Shown in pieces: positions 31,686-41,420 of a DNA stretch of 64,000 nt. Under the pieces are notes generated by a model, which saw only the letters and a list, made by a program, of their open reading frames with translations, made no database searches and was not told the origin of the DNA. The stretch is taken from contig NC_009068.1 of the NCBI RefSeq assembly GCF_000209165.1, positions 3,286,001 through 3,350,000 of the forward strand, written 5' to 3'. Made by a program: the position numbers and the translations under genes. This stretch comes from Scheffersomyces stipitis CBS 6054 (Eukaryota > Ascomycota > Pichiomycetes > Serinales > Debaryomycetaceae). Within the stretch, counting starts at the first letter, position 1. Each line of letters begins with the position of its first letter.

Positions 31686-31707
31686 TCATCGCATATGAGG
31701 TCACGTG
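31686..31707 (-). promoter_or_regulatory. PAC-like and GTCACGTG elements at RRB1
   Basis: TCATCGC (31686-31692; complement GCGATGA, the PAC core) directly follows the palindrome, and GTCACGTG is at 31700-31707. Same components as at DIM1. Confidence 0.65.
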
Positions 31708-32079
31708 TTCCGTGAAGTTTGGGGCAAATGATGGGGAGATAAATATTGGTACGACAAACAACAGAGTCTATCTAACGACACGAGGCAAGCTCTAAAAGGT
31801 TTGAAAAGCAGTAAAAGCTGAATGAAAGAGAGGATTTTACGATAGAAATTATTTCGAGCTTGAATTTTAACTTAACTTGTTAGTTTAAAACAAGTGAATC
31901 ATCAACACAAATTCCGGGTAGTTGCGATCGATATGTATGCAGATATCAGCTTGAGAAATTGAAGTTATATAGAAAAGAAGTAAAACACAATCAGCAAGGT
32001 CTTCGAACAATACTATATTTATTCTTTGTTTCAATTGCTTATTCTCTTTCAGGTTTCATAGATACAGCAAAATTGAAGA

Positions 32080-32091
32080 TTTTCACGTGAC
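32080..32091 (+). promoter_or_regulatory. TTTTCACGTGAC element upstream of PRP6
   Basis: Exact 12-mer also present at DIM1 and COA6, and inverted between PCM1 and its neighbour. Lies 86-97 bp before the PRP6 ATG. Confidence 0.6.
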
Positions 32092-32176
32092 CAAAATCTA
32101 CCATCTTGATATTTTGTAAAATTATTAGATTGCAAAATCAGCAACAGCAAATCACTTTTCAGTCCACATATCAGAA

Positions 32177-34882
32177 ATGCTGAGACCGGCATTTCTAGAC
32201 CAAGAACCTCCACCTGGATATATATCTGGAATTGGACGAGGTGCCACGGGATTTACAACTTCTGCTGATACTGGCTCTTTACAACCTGGCTTTACTATAG
32301 AAAATGGAGAAGAATCCGATGACAATTTAGCTGGAGAAATTGGTGATGAGGGAGCTATCCTTGCGAGCGGAAAAAACCGCGATAAAGAAGACGAAGAAGC
32401 AGATCAAATTTATGAGGAAATTGAGAGGAAATTGCAAAGAAGAAAAGTGTTAAAAGAAGAAGCAGTTTCAGAAGCAGAAAATCAAAGTTATGAAATCAAG
32501 AGCAAGTTTTCGGATTTGAAGAGATCGCTTTCGAGCATTTCAGCCGAACAGTGGGAAGCTTTACCAGAAGTTGGAGATATTACAAGACGTAACAAGAGAA
32601 CGAGACTTTATGAGCAGCAACAGCAGAGAACGTATGCTGTTCCAGATAGTGTTATAGCTGGAAGTATAGCGAGAGCATCACCTACCAACTTCCAGTCAAT
32701 TTCCGAGTCTCGAGACCAATTACTTCTGAGCCAACTTGACTCCTTATTACCTAAACATGAGATAGAGTTTAATGCAGAAGAAGCAACCGAGATATTGAAG
32801 AATGACCAGCATGTACAAATTGCAGATATCAGGAAGGGCAGGCAAATTCTTGCTTCCTTGAGAAGAACACAGCCAAATCTGTCAAACTCGTGGATTGCAT
32901 CTGCAAGACTTGAAGAACAGGCAACCAACTACACTATGGCCAAAAAGCTCATTATAGAAGGGTGCAAGCACGCTCCAAAAAGTGAGGATATCTGGCTTGA
33001 AAGTATACGTATACACAAACTAACTTCTGAGGGAGCGAAAATGTGTAAGGTTATCGTAGCCGAATCTTTGAAGTACAACCCTGGTTCGGAAAAACTTTGG
33101 ATCCAAGCAGAAAACTTGGAGAATTCTATAGATGTGGTCTCCAGAAAACGGATTTTGATGAGAGCTATAGAGGCTATACCATCCAGTGCCAGTCTTTGGA
33201 AGAGACTAGTGGATTTGGAGACTAACCAAGATGACGTAAGCAAGATTTTGACCAAGGCAATAGAGTTGTGTCCTACTGAATGGGACTTCTGGTTAACTTT
33301 AATCAATTCGTCCGAATACAAAGACGCAAAAACACTTCTTAACAGAGCCAGAAAGGCATTGAATGGAAACTACCAGGTATGGATTACCGCAGCTAAATTG
33401 GAAGAGAGAGAAAATTCAACAATTGATTCATCAAAGATATCAAAATTGATGGATAAGGCATTTAAGGAAACCGAGAAGAGTACGACTACAATTCTGCGAA
33501 CTACTTGGTTAGAAGAAGCCATCAAAGCAGAAGAAGAAGGATTCAGAAATACTTGTAGAGCCATTGTTAACAGTCTACTTTCTTCTGAAATAAACCAAGA
33601 TAATCCAGAAGAAAACCTTGTAACTTGGTTCCAGGATGCTGAAACTCTAGCACTGAAAGAGAGTGTGGAAGCTGCGAACTATATCCACCAATTCATTGTT
33701 GAGACCAATCCACATAGCATTAACAGTTGGAAGGAGTTGTTCTCATTTTTAAAGAACTCATCAAACAGGAATTTGGATACTTTATTTAACTACTACAAGA
33801 GATCTATAGAGTTAAATCCGAAGGTCGAGGTTTTGCATCTCATGTATGCAAAGGATTTGTGGCAATTGGCTGGCAATATTGTCGAAGCGAGAAAGGTTTT
33901 GAATGCTGCTAGTCATGGACTTGAAAATAATGAAGAAGTGTGGTTCGCAAGAATCAAATTAGAAATCAAATCCGGTAACTTTGAACAGGCTCTATCCATT
34001 TCTTCTAAAATGATCAAAGCTATTCCTACTTCTTCTGATCGCGTTTGGTATAAACACATTCACTTGGTGCGATGTATGAACAATAGAGAACAAAATCCTA
34101 ACTACGAGGGACAGATATTGGCGTTACTAGAAAGTGGGTTGGATTCTTTTCCAGAATCTCCTAGACTTCATTTGCAGAAAATACAAGTTCTTCTTAGAGA
34201 CTTGAGAAAACCTGACATCGCTAGAGAATCTGCCCGTGCTGCAGTTGAAAAACTCCCCAGCATAGTTGAACTTTGGATCTTGTTGTCTCATATTGACGAA
34301 CAACATTTGAATATTTTGATCAAAGCCAGATCTGTATTGGATACTGCTATCCTCAAAAATCCAACAAGTGACAAATTATGGACAGCAAAAATACAACTAG
34401 AAAGAAGAAATAAGGACTTTGTGGCTGCTAGACAACTTGTTAACAAGGGATTGAAAGCTTTTCCTAAGTCTTCCAGAATCTGGATCGAGTACTTATCTTT
34501 GATTCCCAAAATGTCACACAGAAAAACTGCGTTCTTGGATGCTTTGAAAAGTACCGAAAATTCTCCAGAAATCCTTTTAGGTATTGGTGTATTCTTCTGG
34601 CTTGACAGTAAACATTCCAAGGCTAAATCGTGGTTCGAAAGAGCGTTGTCAAATGATCGCAATAGTGGGGAATGCTGGGGCTGGCTCTTCAACTTCATGA
34701 AATCATATGGAAAGCAACAAGAGAAAGAAAATTTGATAAACTCATTCGAGAGTCACTACGAAGAAATCAATAAAGGAGATATTTGGAATTCTACGAACAA
34801 AGATATAACCAACTTTGAGAAAACTCCAAAGGAAATCCTTGAACTTGTGTCCAAGGTTCTTATATCTAAATATAGTACATAA
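32177..34882 (+). CDS. PRP6: U4/U6.U5 tri-snRNP splicing factor Prp6
   Basis: Bridges U5 and U4/U6 in the tri-snRNP, needed for pre-mRNA splicing. The 901-residue product begins with the Prp1/Prp6 N-terminal motif RPAFLDQEPPPGYISGIGRGATGFTT (about 3-28), followed by a charged helical stretch (DEEADQIYEEIERKLQRRK). HAT repeats then cover about 230-890, with W-x-x-a-a-x-l-E type units such as SNSWIASARLEEQ, EDIWLESIRIHK, EKLWIQAENLE, YQVWITAAKLEE, DKLWTAKIQLERR and SRIWIEYLSLI. Length matches Prp6 of other yeasts. The single intact frame starts at the first ATG. The splicing machinery is clearly relevant in a genome where four window genes carry introns. Confidence 0.97.
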   Translation: MLRPAFLDQEPPPGYISGIGRGATGFTTSADTGSLQPGFTIENGEESDDNLAGEIGDEGAILASGKNRDKEDEEADQIYEEIERKLQRRKVLKEEAVSEAENQSYEIKSKFSDLKRSLSSISAEQWEALPEVGDITRRNKRTRLYEQQQQRTYAVPDSVIAGSIARASPTNFQSISESRDQLLLSQLDSLLPKHEIEFNAEEATEILKNDQHVQIADIRKGRQILASLRRTQPNLSNSWIASARLEEQATNYTMAKKLIIEGCKHAPKSEDIWLESIRIHKLTSEGAKMCKVIVAESLKYNPGSEKLWIQAENLENSIDVVSRKRILMRAIEAIPSSASLWKRLVDLETNQDDVSKILTKAIELCPTEWDFWLTLINSSEYKDAKTLLNRARKALNGNYQVWITAAKLEERENSTIDSSKISKLMDKAFKETEKSTTTILRTTWLEEAIKAEEEGFRNTCRAIVNSLLSSEINQDNPEENLVTWFQDAETLALKESVEAANYIHQFIVETNPHSINSWKELFSFLKNSSNRNLDTLFNYYKRSIELNPKVEVLHLMYAKDLWQLAGNIVEARKVLNAASHGLENNEEVWFARIKLEIKSGNFEQALSISSKMIKAIPTSSDRVWYKHIHLVRCMNNREQNPNYEGQILALLESGLDSFPESPRLHLQKIQVLLRDLRKPDIARESARAAVEKLPSIVELWILLSHIDEQHLNILIKARSVLDTAILKNPTSDKLWTAKIQLERRNKDFVAARQLVNKGLKAFPKSSRIWIEYLSLIPKMSHRKTAFLDALKSTENSPEILLGIGVFFWLDSKHSKAKSWFERALSNDRNSGECWGWLFNFMKSYGKQQEKENLINSFESHYEEINKGDIWNSTNKDITNFEKTPKEILELVSKVLISKYST

Positions 34883-34930
34883 TTAATAGACACATTATAC
34901 AAATAGACCTTTTTGATTCGTGTAGGCGGT

Positions 34931-36967
34931 TTAATGAATCATCGAATCGTATGTTTTTAAGTTCAAGGCACTCAAGAGACAAGGAATCTGGTCCTTGTCC
35001 TTTACCCATGTTGACAGCAATTGCTCGCAAAGTGTCTTAAATTCCAGATCACCATAAGCCTTCAAACTTTTAGCTTCGATATCTATGACAAGATAGTCTT
35101 TGGAATCTTTATAAGAATAACGAGAGACTAACTTTATCCTGGAAGACAAATCATTAGGATTTAACGGGTTCGGAAGAAACAGAATCGTATACCCAAAGTA
35201 CTTGGATATTATAGCTAGAATATCTTTGCTCTTTTTAGCGTAGACATCCCTGAGTCTCATGTTTCTATTTGTCAATTGGTCAATTTTTGTTTGCAAAATC
35301 ATTTTGTCGTTTTCTTGTCTTTCAAATATGGATCTTGGAATCAAATCATCAACAGTCTCATTTCTGATGTATTTGGCAATCAAGTCTTCATTTTCTTTCT
35401 TGAGAGCATCCAAGGTCTGTTTCTTCACAATTTGGTCTTTAGCCAACAAATTGCCTTTATACTGAAGCAGCTGTAATTGTTGTTTCTTCAAGTTGATCGT
35501 ATGTTCCTCTTCCACCTTGTTTTGTAAATTTTGTAAGGTACCCTGTAATTGCTTGATCTGAGTTGATAAATGAAGGTTCTCTTTTTCCAAGCTAGCTATC
35601 TGAGAAAATGTACCTTGATTAGAATTTGGAGTTACTTTCTGTCTCTTATTACCGTTGTGTACATTTTCCTTCGTTAAATCTTGGAGTTGCTTTTGTAACG
35701 AGTTGATCTCCTTCTTGTAGTCATCTACCAACTTCTCTAAATTAGTCAAATATTCATTAGTGGCTTTATTATCCTGTGAGTCCTTTTCTTTTTTTGCTGT
35801 AAGCTCATCTAATTCTTTTAGCAGTTTTCTCAAGAATTCGATTTCAATAACGTTGAGTTGTTTCTGCCTTTCTAACTTGGATTGAACTTCATGCTGAGAC
35901 TTCAAGGCTGCTGTCAACCTTTCCATTTCAGGTCCCAATGTCTCTTCTTGGTACTTCACTTGGGCATCAATTTCAGCTCTCAAGTCTTTCACTACGGATT
36001 GCGATTCATCATACTTTTCTTTGTAGACAAGATATTTGTACTGCAATTGTTTGAAGGTCTCAATGAAGCTCTTGACTTTGGTTCCACTGGTGGAGTCGTC
36101 ATCGATTTCTTCGCTATCTTTCACACACTCGTTAATAATGTTGAAGAAATCATTGAAACGTCTTTCAGCCTCTAATTTTTGTATTTCCAATTGGTAGTAT
36201 TTCTCTTCTATTCCTTCAAGATATTGCACTTTACTCTGTAGTGATGTGTTTTTCAGTTTGAGTAATTCGTTCGATGTTTTGTTCTGAAGAAGTATGTCTA
36301 ATCTCAGTTGGAGCTGGTTATTTATATTCTGTAATGTTGCATTCTTGGTATGCAAGTTCTCTATCATTTTATTCAAAGAAGAGTCGTCACTTAGTTTATT
36401 GGAATACTGGTTCATTTCTTCTACCAATTGGTCATTGGTACGATGCAAGGATGTTATGGTTGACTTGAGATTTGTAATCTGAGAATCCAATTGGTCGTTG
36501 GCTTCTAGCTGGAAGTTGAAGTCTGAGCGTACTTGATCGTATTTGCGTACTAGTCTACTATGCTTTGACTCGAGTTCGTTATACTTGCTAGTAAGGCTAT
36601 GGTTATCCTTGGTGAGGCGATCCACGGTCTCATTCAACGATCTTATCGACGTCAAGTTGATCTGGCTCTGGTTGTCAAGTTTGGATTCAAGCAGTTTTTT
36701 CTCTTCAAAAAGGTAATCAAAATTAGTCTGGAGCTGGCTGAGCTCTTCGCTCTTTTTGAGTAAAGCTTCCTCATAGCTGGATACCATGGAATATTTCTGT
36801 TTTTCCAAGAGTTCGGCCTCCGTGCGAGCAGATGCTAATTGATATTTCAATTTGGAAATCATCTGCTTGTAACTTCGTTCAGTTTCATCGGACTGAGGAT
36901 CTTCCCGGACAGAGACTTCTCTGGAGTATTCAAACCCAGGATTGTCTAGAAACGGTGAGGAAGACAT
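34931..36967 (-). CDS. MAD1: Spindle-checkpoint coiled-coil protein Mad1
   Basis: Recruits Mad2 to unattached kinetochores and forms the Mad1-Mad2 template. The 678-residue protein is coiled coil for about 20-560. The C-terminal globular domain contains KIDQLTNRNMRLRDVYAKKSKDILAIISKYFGY and ends with DLEFKTLCEQLLSTWVKDKDQIPCLLSALNLK, a close family match. The RLK motif, which binds Bub1 in other species, reads RLR here (571-573), a conservative change. A Lys/Arg-containing stretch NGNKRQKVTPNS (about 440-451) could be a nuclear localisation signal. It ends about 50 bp from the convergent PRP6 3' end and is divergent from MMS2. Confidence 0.94.
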   Translation of the reverse strand: MSSSPFLDNPGFEYSREVSVREDPQSDETERSYKQMISKLKYQLASARTEAELLEKQKYSMVSSYEEALLKKSEELSQLQTNFDYLFEEKKLLESKLDNQSQINLTSIRSLNETVDRLTKDNHSLTSKYNELESKHSRLVRKYDQVRSDFNFQLEANDQLDSQITNLKSTITSLHRTNDQLVEEMNQYSNKLSDDSSLNKMIENLHTKNATLQNINNQLQLRLDILLQNKTSNELLKLKNTSLQSKVQYLEGIEEKYYQLEIQKLEAERRFNDFFNIINECVKDSEEIDDDSTSGTKVKSFIETFKQLQYKYLVYKEKYDESQSVVKDLRAEIDAQVKYQEETLGPEMERLTAALKSQHEVQSKLERQKQLNVIEIEFLRKLLKELDELTAKKEKDSQDNKATNEYLTNLEKLVDDYKKEINSLQKQLQDLTKENVHNGNKRQKVTPNSNQGTFSQIASLEKENLHLSTQIKQLQGTLQNLQNKVEEEHTINLKKQQLQLLQYKGNLLAKDQIVKKQTLDALKKENEDLIAKYIRNETVDDLIPRSIFERQENDKMILQTKIDQLTNRNMRLRDVYAKKSKDILAIISKYFGYTILFLPNPLNPNDLSSRIKLVSRYSYKDSKDYLVIDIEAKSLKAYGDLEFKTLCEQLLSTWVKDKDQIPCLLSALNLKTYDSMIH

Positions 36968-37287
36968 AATATGCTTTAAAAATGAATGAAAAAAGAAAAG
37001 AATACCTAAATTGAATATCTATACCTTTTGTCTATTATTTGAATATGGTATCTGATAGGCTTCAATGACGTCCTCGGTATCTTTTATTAGGTTGTTGGAT
37101 CAATGTTTTGACGAAGTTAATCTCCTAGTTAAATAGACTTGAAAAAGACGTCTGGCGCATTCCTGCACTTCAAGAGACCAATTTAATCTCCTGCACATTC
37201 CCTGATTTTACCCTATAACCTCGATTTCTGGATCTGATTACAACTCCACACTAGTTTCTTACAGCAGACTAACACAGCAGACAAACC
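36968..37287. other. Divergent promoter region MAD1/MMS2
   Basis: 320 bp, AT-rich near MAD1 and more mixed near MMS2 (repeated ACAGCAGAC words just before the MMS2 ATG). No further gene. Confidence 0.6.
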
Positions 37288-37891
37288 ATGTCGAAAATGT
37301 ATGTATGCCCTTTTGGAAGCAAACTCGAGTTGTACAATAGTAGTAAAATCTCGTCAGATTTAAGAACTCTTCTGCAATTCTACTAATATTTGCCTCTCAA
37401 AGGAAGCTCTTATTCATCTCAAACTTGATATTAAATTCAGAATTAATACCAAGTAGATCCAATCGCAACGACTAACACTTTCATTCAGTCCTCGAAACTT
37501 CAAGCTCTTGGAAGAGTTAGAAAAGGGCGAAAAGGGCCTTGGTGCCGAGTCCATCTCTTACGGCTTAGACAATCAGGATGATATCACCATGACCTACTGG
37601 AATGGAACCATCTTGGGACCTCCACACTCTTCGCTTGAAAACAGGATCTTTTCGTTGAAAATCGTCTGTGATGAGACTTACCCAGATAAGCCTCCTAAGG
37701 TGACGTTTGTTACTCTGATCAACTTGCCCTGTGTTGACTCCAAGGGAAACGTCATAGTGCCAAAGTTTGACACTTTGAAAAACTGGAAGAGAACCTATTC
37801 CATTGAGACTGTTCTTTTGGAATTGAGAAAGACCATGGCATCTCCTGAGAACAAAAAATTGACCCAGCCAGAAGAGGGAACCTTGTTCTAG
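37288..37891 (+). CDS. MMS2: Ubiquitin-conjugating enzyme variant Mms2, spliced
   Basis: Catalytically inactive E2 variant that pairs with Ubc13 to build Lys63-linked ubiquitin chains on PCNA for error-free damage bypass. Exon 1 is 11 nt (37288-37298). The intron is 37299-37488 (190 nt; donor GTATGT, branch CGACTAAC near 37470, acceptor CAG). Exon 2 is 37489-37891. The joined frame begins MSKIPRNFKLLEELEKGEKG and the product is 137 residues, the same as S. cerevisiae Mms2. The UEV core (DITMTYWNGTILGPPHS, YPDKPPKVTFVT, INLPCVDSKGNV) is present, and the active-site cysteine region of true E2s is absent, as expected. Without the spliced exon the protein would lack its start. Confidence 0.97.
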
Positions 37892-38295
37892 AACTTTTAT
37901 CTTCTGATTGTGCTGTTTGAACAAGATCACTGCACTTACTCTAGCTCATAGTCTTCTTGTTATCCTAGGTACATTGCTACTAGAATATATACTAATTTAT
38001 ACACCAAGAATGTAGTTATGTATTGAGGATGCGGTTGAAGTACAAGTATAATAGAACTCATATCTAGTGGCTCGTATCTATTGTGGTGGTATGCATTATT
38101 AAGCCTTAACTAGCGTTTCTCTAGTAGTCAAGACTAAGACATGGATTAGAATAGGGATAAAGAAATGTATAGTCATCTTCAATTAATTCTGATGATGACT
38201 TCACGATTCAATTCTATCGACAACTCTCTACGCTAGTGGCTACTATCATCATTCTTTTGATGTAGTCAGTTGAAATTATCTCTATTCTGTCTTTC
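37892..38295. other. Convergent 3' spacer MMS2/SOM1
   Basis: 404 bp AT-rich 3' flank of both genes. No gene or RNA seen. Confidence 0.6.
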
Positions 38296-38688
38296 TCATA
38301 TGTTTCCTTCGCTTTCCATTTCCATGAGTTTACGGAACTCCTTCTCTGCATTGAGGAAATCCTGTACCACATTCGCCTGTTCCGAGTTTTCATCCATCAA
38401 CTCGCTATTCGTAGATTTGTCGGTGATTTCTATGTTAACTCTCCTGTTTATTGTCTTCTTCTTTCCATTTTCCTTAACTACAGTTGGTACTAGACAACTC
38501 TGGAAGATTCGTTTAAACGGCAAACAGATAATTTCAGGAGGACGTGATCTGTCGGGAGTTACCTTGAATGTACATTGGTGCTGTGTGAGCGACTTGAGCT
38601 GACAGTCGTATTTCTCTGGATCTGATAGCTGTTTGGAGTACTTCGATTGTATATCGGATCTGAATAGAACTGGGATCGGAGGAGCCAT
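38296..38688 (-). CDS. SOM1: Mitochondrial inner-membrane peptidase subunit Som1
   Basis: Small intermembrane-space subunit needed for Imp1 peptidase activity. The 130-residue product starts MAPPIPVLFR. It has a twin CX9C pattern, C29-X9-C39 (DCQLKSLTQHQC) and C55-X9-C65 (ICLPFKRIFQSC), matching the conserved Som1 core, and then NIEITDKSTNSEL, matching the family's EVTDTYTNS element. S. cerevisiae Som1 is about 74 residues; the extra length here is an insert between the Cys pairs (FKVTPDRSRPPEI), a Lys-rich loop (VVKENGKKKTINRR) and a charged C-terminal helix. The twin CX9C arrangement fits import by the Mia40 disulfide relay. Good match for so small a protein. Confidence 0.88.
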   Translation of the reverse strand: MAPPIPVLFRSDIQSKYSKQLSDPEKYDCQLKSLTQHQCTFKVTPDRSRPPEIICLPFKRIFQSCLVPTVVKENGKKKTINRRVNIEITDKSTNSELMDENSEQANVVQDFLNAEKEFRKLMEMESEGNI

Positions 38689-39146
38689 TACGAAAGTTAA
38701 TGAAACTTAACAAAGTAGTGATTACTTTGTATAAATGAAAAATGTCAGACGGATATTCTCTATATGTCAACACAGTGTATCAAAGGCCGACTGAGAAGTA
38801 AAATATGATATAGCTAAAGAGCCACTTTCTTGATTTCCTCATACGATCAAATGCTCACCTGAAAATATTGACTAAATTAACGGGTGCAAAAAATTATGGC
38901 ACAGGAAAAATGATTGTGTGATTGTGAAAATGTGAAAGCAGAATTGGGCTATATCAGAACATTTAAGGACATATGAAAACTATAAAGTGAATGTTGTAGG
39001 GGATATAATGAGAAATTAAATTATTGTGCTTATATATTCATTCTTTTATATCCTCTTTTTATGGATCCTAGGCATGATCTTCCTACTGATTAATCTACAA
39101 CTTTCTCTGGTATCAAATGAATATAGCATACATTGATTCTAGTTGT
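38689..39146. other. SOM1 upstream region and GUP1 3' flank
   Basis: 458 bp AT-rich spacer. No gene or strong motif seen. Confidence 0.6.
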
Positions 39147-40898
39147 CTAGCACTTGACATATATCCCCTTTCTCTTTTCAGATTCTCTGATCTCAAACAT
39201 CACCTGTGCACCTACAAATAATGCTCCAGAAGCCAAAACAAAGAACTGGATTCCACTTACTGTGCTGAACATCTCGTGGAGAAGAGCGATCGTGCCATCT
39301 TTCCCGAGACAGAATCCAAACAAGTTAGCTATCATCATCATCCAGATGTTCACTACAGCACCTACGCCACACACATGACGGTACCACCATGCTTCAGAGA
39401 ATTTCTTGAAAATGGTGGTAGCTACGATCTCGGGAATAAGGAATATCACTACAAGCCAGCCCCATAACAACAATTTCAACTCGATGTCGTGCCAGATGGC
39501 CACGAAAGAGAATACAAACAACGAGTTGAGCACTCTGTGACTGCCTCCACCACCTAAAGGAATATAGATATAACGGATAATCCATTGGTTATACGATCTG
39601 TGCCAGGCCCTCCAGAAAGCTACCGCTGAAAAGTTGTTGTCCATGCATCTGATCATATTTTCTGGCGGATCAATGCCATCTAAGAGACTCCACAATCTGA
39701 ACATTCTCCAGGGAATTAACAACTTCAACCAGATTATATTCAAATTGAATAAGCCCAACATTGAGATCTGGAAAGGGGTGTCGCCGTTCCAGGCTTTCGT
39801 TTTAGATACAGCCACGACATACATGAAATGGAGCAAGAATTCCATGACTAGAACACAGAAGCAAAATCGCAAGAAGTAGATGAAAGTACGCTTATAGTCT
39901 TTCACAGAAGCTAGCTGTTGGTAGTTCGATTGGTAGATGAAGTCATTGAAGGTTACAATTGGTCCTGCAATGAACAATGGAGTATACGTTATATAGGCAA
40001 GATAGTTTATGATGTTGTAGTCTGTCAAAGGGATCGGAGCTGTAAGTCTTTCCCTATTATCCAAGTTTACAAGTTTCAATGTTGATGACTTCGAAGTTAT
40101 TTTATCGTCTTCTGGCTTATCTTTTTTGCCAGCAGATTTCTCTCCAGCCAGAGAATTGGGTCCAGAAACCGAATTTGCGTTGTCGCGTTTCTTTTCCAAG
40201 TAGTCCAAGTTGTACGAGAGCATTCTCAACAAGGTGAAGTTGAAGAAAACGTCCCATCTTTCGATGATGCCTTTAAATCTGTTGTCAATTGCGTCTACAC
40301 CAAAAGGTAGAGTTCTGTATCTATCATTAATAAACAAAGTCAGAATTCCGTAAATCCAGACAATCCAAATAGCTGCCTTGGGAGAAGGAACAAATCTGCC
40401 AATTGCGTAGTTGATTCCAAGGTGGATTAAGATTCTCAAGACGTTTGTCCCGTGGGCCCCAAAAAGGAAAAGCAAGCCAAAACCAAAATCAAAGTATGTT
40501 CTTTTGGACAACCGTAAGATTGGAGTTATGATTCTTCTCAATGCGCAATGGGCAATTATCAAGACACACAACATGGGGAAGTTGTCTCTGAAGAAACGAT
40601 ACTGCTGATCAGAATTGTCAACTTTTCTGCCGAACATCCATCCCTTACTGAGCAAATGGGCGAAACGAGGGTAGTTTTCATTGGATTCACTGGCAGCCGT
40701 ATGGGCTGTGTAAAACATCAACGGAACTACGACTGCGAAGACTCCTAGGTAGAATTTGTATTCGACAGTATTCCATCTTGAGCGAGGATTGGCTGATTTG
40801 ATGATCTTTTCTCTTCTGGCAGCATCTGCAGTTGGCAAGAGACGCACATCCAAAGTCTCTAACGAGAAGAAGTCGGTTACTAGCTTTAGAACCGACAT
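39147..40898 (-). CDS. GUP1: MBOAT O-acyltransferase Gup1
   Basis: ER multi-pass acyltransferase that remodels GPI-anchor lipids; it was first described through glycerol uptake. The 583-residue protein has about ten hydrophobic segments and the MBOAT signature. The Asn/His-region motif is [27 protein letters not shown] with candidate H433, and the catalytic-type histidine is in [17 protein letters not shown] (H470). The N-terminal segment [21 protein letters not shown] is characteristic of Gup1. Length agrees with fungal Gup1 (about 560-590). A 522-bp divergent region separates it from the next gene and contains four copies of CTCACTAA on the GUP1 strand. Confidence 0.97.
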   Translation of the reverse strand: MSVLKLVTDFFSLETLDVRLLPTADAARREKIIKSANPRSRWNTVEYKFYLGVFAVVVPLMFYTAHTAASESNENYPRFAHLLSKGWMFGRKVDNSDQQYRFFRDNFPMLCVLIIAHCALRRIITPILRLSKRTYFDFGFGLLFLFGAHGTNVLRILIHLGINYAIGRFVPSPKAAIWIVWIYGILTLFINDRYRTLPFGVDAIDNRFKGIIERWDVFFNFTLLRMLSYNLDYLEKKRDNANSVSGPNSLAGEKSAGKKDKPEDDKITSKSSTLKLVNLDNRERLTAPIPLTDYNIINYLAYITYTPLFIAGPIVTFNDFIYQSNYQQLASVKDYKRTFIYFLRFCFCVLVMEFLLHFMYVVAVSKTKAWNGDTPFQISMLGLFNLNIIWLKLLIPWRMFRLWSLLDGIDPPENMIRCMDNNFSAVAFWRAWHRSYNQWIIRYIYIPLGGGGSHRVLNSLFVFSFVAIWHDIELKLLLWGWLVVIFLIPEIVATTIFKKFSEAWWYRHVCGVGAVVNIWMMMIANLFGFCLGKDGTIALLHEMFSTVSGIQFFVLASGALFVGAQVMFEIRESEKRKGIYVKC

Positions 40899-41420
40899 GG
40901 TGTGCTCAATGGAGAGAAGCTGAGTTGAATTCGATGATTGTACGTGTCTTGTGGGGAAGAAATAGTGCGAAGAAAAGATTAGTGAGGCTAATAGTGACCG
41001 AAAAACTGAAGTTTAGTGAGAAAGGAGGAGAATATTGGAAAATAACGAGAGATGGTGAGAATTAGTGAGAAAATGAAAGTCGAGCTTAGTGAGGGTTTTA
41101 AGATAAATTACACCAAGAAAACAATGCTGACTTGCTAAAACACTTGAAACTGAATCAATTACATTTCTGAACAAGGTAATGGTCTTTCATATACTTTTCC
41201 AAAAGAATACGTCCAATTCACGACACAATTAATCTTCAACTATATCTTCTTTCTAGCGAGAGACTCCATCTCTTGTTGCGCAGTCTCCCCTGAAAACCGC
41301 GCTCTGAAAAATAGAGAAGATACGAAAATAAATGAAAAATTACCAGAATCAACTTCAACTTCAAATTGAATACTATTCTATTCCATACCCTGCCTCTTCA
41401 GTATTCTCATTCATTCTAAA
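40899..41420. other. Divergent region GUP1 / unknown 253-aa gene
   Basis: Holds the four-copy TTAGTGAG array (40979-41093) near GUP1. The right part contains CTGAAAAATAG (about 41301-41311) and is AT-rich. No gene seen. Confidence 0.7.
40979..41093 (-). promoter_or_regulatory. Four dispersed copies of CTCACTAA upstream of GUP1
   Basis: TTAGTGAG on the + strand at 40979-40986, 41013-41020, 41062-41069 and 41086-41093, all in the same orientation (CTCACTAA on the GUP1 strand), within 80-195 bp of the GUP1 ATG. Four exact 8-mers in 115 bp is far above chance. The binding factor is unknown to me. Confidence 0.75.

Larger units (their letters stand above)
31615..32176. other. Divergent promoter region RRB1/PRP6
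   Basis: 562 bp between divergent starts. It holds the RRPE palindrome/PAC/CACGTG cluster on the RRB1 side (31662-31707) and TTTTCACGTGAC on the PRP6 side (32080-32091). No extra gene. Confidence 0.8.
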
